Positions 6,355 to 8,671 of a DNA stretch of 8,671 nt are shown here, in pieces. A model generated the notes under the pieces. The model made no database searches, was not told the DNA's origin, and saw only the letters and a list, made by a program, of their open reading frames with translations. Source of the DNA: an uncultured Clostridia bacterium (GTDB lineage Bacteria; Bacillota; Clostridia; Oscillospirales; Oscillospiraceae); the NCBI GenBank assembly GCA_947177115.1, contig CAMWTG010000102.1, positions 1 through 8,671 of the forward strand, written 5' to 3'. Numbering within the stretch: the first letter of the stretch is position 1; each line of letters opens with the position of its first letter. The translations under genes and the position numbers were made by a program.

Positions 6355-7569
6355 ATGAAAAAGAATCTATCGGCCCATCTGACCCTGGCGATCTTTATCT
6401 GTCTGATCCTGGGCATCGTCCTGGGACTGCTGATCCCCGGACGCATGGAGTTTCTGCTGCCCGCCATTGATCTGGTCAGCGGACTGTACATGAACGCGCT
6501 GAAAATGATGATCTATCCTCTGGTGTTCTGTTCCCTGGTGGTGGGCATCCACGGCATTGGCAGCGTATCCGCCACCGGGAAGATCGGTGCGCAGTCGGTC
6601 ATTTTCTACGTCTGCACCACGCTGCTGGCCAGCCTCCTGGGGCTGTTCCTGCCCAAGGCCCTGGGATTGGGGACCGGCGTTTCCATCGAAATGGTGGAGG
6701 CGGACGTGGCGGCGACCCAGTTTACCAGCCTGCTGGACACGGTGAAAAACCTGATCCCCGCCAACCCTGTGGCCGCTTTCGCCAACGGCGACATGCTCCA
6801 GGTGCTGGTATTCGCGGTGATCGTGGGCATTACCTGCCTGGCCCTGGGGAAGAAGGCGGATCCCTTTGTCACCCTGGCCTACTCCGTTAACGAGATCTCC
6901 GTAAAGATCGTGTCCGTGGTCATGCTGTTCACACCGGTGGGCGTGCTTTGCTCCATCGCTTCCGTAGTCTACGCCAACGGCACGGAGACCATCGTAGCCC
7001 TTGGCGCGGTGCTGGTGGCGCTGTACCTGACCTTCTTTCTTTACGCCCTCATTGTCTACGGCGGCATCGTCAAACTGCTGGGCAAATACGGCGTGCGGCA
7101 GTTCTTCTCCAAGGTCATGCCCGCCGCCCTCAATGCCTTCGGCACCTGCTCCAGCTCCGCTACCCTGCCTATCAGCAAGCGGTGCGCCGATGAGATGGGC
7201 GTGCCCAATGAGATCTCCTCCCTGGCTCTGCCCCTGGGGGCCACCATCAACATGGACGCGGTGAGCATCCTCATGAGCTTCATGATCGTGTTCTTTGCCA
7301 ACGCCTGCGGCGTGGACGTCCCCTTCAGCCTGCTGGCGGTGGTGCTGCTGAGCAACACCCTTCTCAGCATCGGCACGCCCGGCGTGCCCGGCGGGGCTAT
7401 CGCCTCCTTTGCCGCACTGGCCTCCATCGCGGGCCTGCCCGCCGGGGTCATGGGCGTGTATATCAGCGTCAATACCCTGTGCGACATGGGCGCTACCTGC
7501 TGCAATGTGCTGGGTGACCTGGCCTGCTCCGTGGCGATGAAGGAAACTGTGAAAATTGGAAAGAAATGA
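6355..7569 (+). CDS. SLC1-type (DAACS) amino acid:cation symporter, probably for a neutral amino acid
   Basis: A 404-residue membrane carrier of the dicarboxylate/amino acid:cation symporter family (GltPh/SstT relatives), which moves amino acids inward with sodium or protons. The hairpin HP1 shows CSSSATLP (265-272), TM7 shows NMD (299-301, cation site), HP2 shows GTPGVPGGAI (340-349), and TM8 shows D377, T381, N384 and D388. Compared with GltPh, the aspartate that holds the substrate amino group and the backbone-binding asparagine are kept. The TM7 NMDGT has become NMDAV and the TM8 arginine that grips acidic side chains is Ala380. Acidic substrates are therefore unlikely and a neutral, perhaps hydrophobic, one is favoured (inference from the known structures). 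It is the first gene behind the T-box leader, so its substrate is probably the amino acid of the sensed tRNA. It is followed after 21 bp by a nucleoside phosphorylase. Confidence 0.92.
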   Translation: MKKNLSAHLTLAIFICLILGIVLGLLIPGRMEFLLPAIDLVSGLYMNALKMMIYPLVFCSLVVGIHGIGSVSATGKIGAQSVIFYVCTTLLASLLGLFLPKALGLGTGVSIEMVEADVAATQFTSLLDTVKNLIPANPVAAFANGDMLQVLVFAVIVGITCLALGKKADPFVTLAYSVNEISVKIVSVVMLFTPVGVLCSIASVVYANGTETIVALGAVLVALYLTFFLYALIVYGGIVKLLGKYGVRQFFSKVMPAALNAFGTCSSSATLPISKRCADEMGVPNEISSLALPLGATINMDAVSILMSFMIVFFANACGVDVPFSLLAVVLLSNTLLSIGTPGVPGGAIASFAALASIAGLPAGVMGVYISVNTLCDMGATCCNVLGDLACSVAMKETVKIGKK

Positions 7570-7590
7570 CCTTTTCCAGAAAGGATCGTT

Positions 7591-8349
7591 ATGAGCTTAT
7601 TCGATACTTTTGATCCGGATTCCGAGGAGATTATAAAACCTGTGCTCCAGCGTTCGTTCAGCCGGACGGACAACTTCCCGGAAACGGTTATCATGACTTT
7701 CAAAGAACAGACCTTTGATGCGCTGAACAGGGTCTGCCCGGCGGAGCAGGTTTCCACGCTGCGGGGCGGCAGAGCGATCCCTGTCTACGCGCTCGGCTGG
7801 CATGGGAGGAGCATCGGGATCGTCCACTCGCTGATGGGCGGCGCGGGTACCGTATGCCTGCTGGAAAATGTGCTGGCCAGAGGCGCAAAAAAAGTTCTGG
7901 TGTATGGTAACTGCGGTGTATTGGACAAGACGTTTGCCGCCGGATGTTTCATCCTCCCCACCGCCGCCTATCGGGACGAGGGGACCAGTTACCATTATCT
8001 GCCGGTCAGCGACTATGTGGACATCCCTTCCCACCGGCGGCTGGCGGAAATCTTTGGTACGTTGGGGCTGCCGTTTGTTCTGGGGAAGGTCTGGACTACA
8101 GACGGGTTCTACCGGGAAACCCGGGGCAATATGGAGAAACGTAAAGCGGACGGCTGTATTGCTATAGATATGGAGTGCGCGTCCGTTATGGCGGCGGCAC
8201 AGTTCCGGGGCGCGGAGGTATATCAATTTCTCTACGCTGAGGACAGTCTGGACGGCGGCGTGTGGGACCCGAGAACCATGGGCGCTATGCCTGATTCTGA
8301 CCACGAGAAATATCTGAGGGTGGCGCTGGAAACAGCATCGCGGCTGTGA
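7591..8349 (+). CDS. PNP/UDP-family nucleoside phosphorylase
   Basis: A 252-residue cytoplasmic enzyme of the purine nucleoside/uridine phosphorylase family, which splits a nucleoside with phosphate into base and ribose-1-phosphate; some relatives are hydrolases (MTA/SAH nucleosidase). Family marks: SLMGGAGTVCLLENVLARGAK around 80-100, VYGNCGVLD (104-112), AYRDEGTSYHYLP (126-138, base and phosphate site region), TTDGFYRE (169-176), and IAIDMECASVMAAA (190-203), where Met194-Glu195 should contact the ribose. The arrangement is closer to uridine-phosphorylase-like proteins than to MTA/SAH nucleosidases, but the nucleoside cannot be named. The start ATG has AAAGGA 5 nt upstream. The gene begins 21 bp after the symporter with no promoter or terminator between, so it should share the T-box control. 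A hairpin follows the stop. Confidence 0.88.
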   Translation: MSLFDTFDPDSEEIIKPVLQRSFSRTDNFPETVIMTFKEQTFDALNRVCPAEQVSTLRGGRAIPVYALGWHGRSIGIVHSLMGGAGTVCLLENVLARGAKKVLVYGNCGVLDKTFAAGCFILPTAAYRDEGTSYHYLPVSDYVDIPSHRRLAEIFGTLGLPFVLGKVWTTDGFYRETRGNMEKRKADGCIAIDMECASVMAAAQFRGAEVYQFLYAEDSLDGGVWDPRTMGAMPDSDHEKYLRVALETASRL

Positions 8350-8361
8350 ATGACCTTTGCA

Positions 8362-8395
8362 AAGATGCCCTGGGGCATACGCCTCAGGGCATCTT
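8362..8395 (+). terminator. Probable terminator of the T-box operon
   Basis: A 15-bp stem (one G-T pair) with loop ATAC: AAGATGCCCTGGGGC (8362-8376) and GCCTCAGGGCATCTT (8381-8395), 12 bp after the phosphorylase stop. The following bases (CCTAAG) form a poor U-tract, so termination may be incomplete, or the hairpin may instead protect the 3' end. Confidence 0.65.
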
Positions 8396-8557
8396 CCTAA
8401 GCAGCTCCCGCACCAATAAGGCAGTTTTGCCGATGCTGGCGTAAATATATTCATCGGCCTTTGTTGGCCATGCGGTTGAGGTGGAAAGTGTAGATATCCC
8501 GCAGCCAGGGAAATCAATTTTATACCGGACTATCCCGCAAACAGCACAGACTGTGTA
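8396..8557. other. Stretch without a convincing gene
   Basis: Between the operon hairpin and the repeat region I see no gene with a recognisable product. A minus-strand frame (8384-8581, 65 codons) is open, but it starts inside the GC-rich repeat and runs into the terminator hairpin. I do not recognise its product. Confidence 0.5.
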
Positions 8558-8615
8558 GGGGCGAGCATTGCTCGCCCGCATGATCCCAGGGATCTTTCGT
8601 TAGAAACGGGCGAGC
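8558..8615. repeat. GC-rich palindromic repeat, likely dispersed intergenic element
   Basis: GGGCGAGC (8559-8566) and GCTCGCCC (8570-8577) form a tight hairpin around ATT. A second GGGCGAGC at 8608-8615 can pair with the same right arm instead, giving two alternative stems. The phrase TAGGGGCGAGCATTGCTCGCCCG resembles hairpins scattered between genes in many Firmicutes; copy number cannot be judged from one window. Confidence 0.6.
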
Positions 8616-8638
8616 GATGTGTATAGCCTGGTAAGATA

Positions 8639-8670
8639 GTTTACAAAATGTCCGAAGACATGGTTTACAA
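8639..8670. repeat. Direct repeat GTTTACAA flanking a hairpin, possible mobile-element end
   Basis: GTTTACAA occurs at 8639-8646 and again at 8663-8670, 24 bp apart. Between them ATGTC (8648-8652) and GACAT (8657-8661) form a 5-bp stem with loop CGAA. Repeated short boxes at a sharp change in base composition are what transposase-binding ends look like, but the element itself would lie to the right, outside the window. Confidence 0.4.
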
Positions 8671-8671
8671 G

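Noticed and set aside
7597..8517. 306-codon minus-strand frame opposite the phosphorylase
   Set aside because: A shadow of a well-supported gene; no domain recognisable, and it crosses the operon terminator.

Overview
The window looks like a chromosomal segment from a GC-rich, Gram-positive, Firmicutes-type bacterium. A gut Oscillospiraceae/Clostridia relative is my guess. The grounds are the linked murB-rapZ-yvcK cluster, strong AGGAGG-type ribosome binding sites, a T-box riboswitch with a consensus housekeeping promoter, and an Opp/Dpp-type ABC transporter. The species call is inference; no rRNA or other marker gene is present.

Region 1 (1-2625, + strand) is the downstream end of a peptide/nickel-type (Opp/Dpp) ABC importer operon. 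It holds an ATPase cut by the left edge (its Walker A lies outside), then two permeases joined by start/stop overlaps (GTGA and TAATG). The operon ends at a perfect 38-bp palindrome. This palindrome can also terminate the convergent operon on the other strand.

Region 2 (2639-5847, - strand, transcribed right to left) is a compact operon: murB (peptidoglycan precursor synthesis), rapZ/yvcJ (nucleotide-binding regulator), yvcK (CofD-like morphogenesis and carbon-flux factor), then a small TfoX C-terminal-domain protein. whiA, which normally follows yvcK in Firmicutes and Actinobacteria, is absent from that place. A good promoter lies just upstream of murB.

Region 3 (5987-8395, + strand) is a T-box controlled operon. 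A fully consensus promoter (TTGACA, 17 bp, TATAAT) drives a leader of about 280 nt. The leader has Stem I with a kink-turn and specifier loop, the CCGTTA motif, the T-box bulge, and mutually exclusive antiterminator and terminator helices. Behind it come an SLC1-type amino acid:cation symporter and a PNP/UDP-family nucleoside phosphorylase. The symporter keeps the residues that hold the amino acid backbone but has lost both residues that bind an acidic side chain, so glutamate/aspartate is unlikely. The leader's UGGU calls for a tRNA with discriminator A. Of the two codons possible in the specifier loop, this favours AUG (Met) over CAU (His). A methionine-responsive uptake and nucleoside-salvage operon is the most interesting hypothesis here.

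Region 4 (8396-8671) has no convincing gene. It contains a GC-rich hairpin that looks like a dispersed repeat and, at the right edge, an 8-bp direct repeat flanking a small hairpin, which may be the end of a mobile element.
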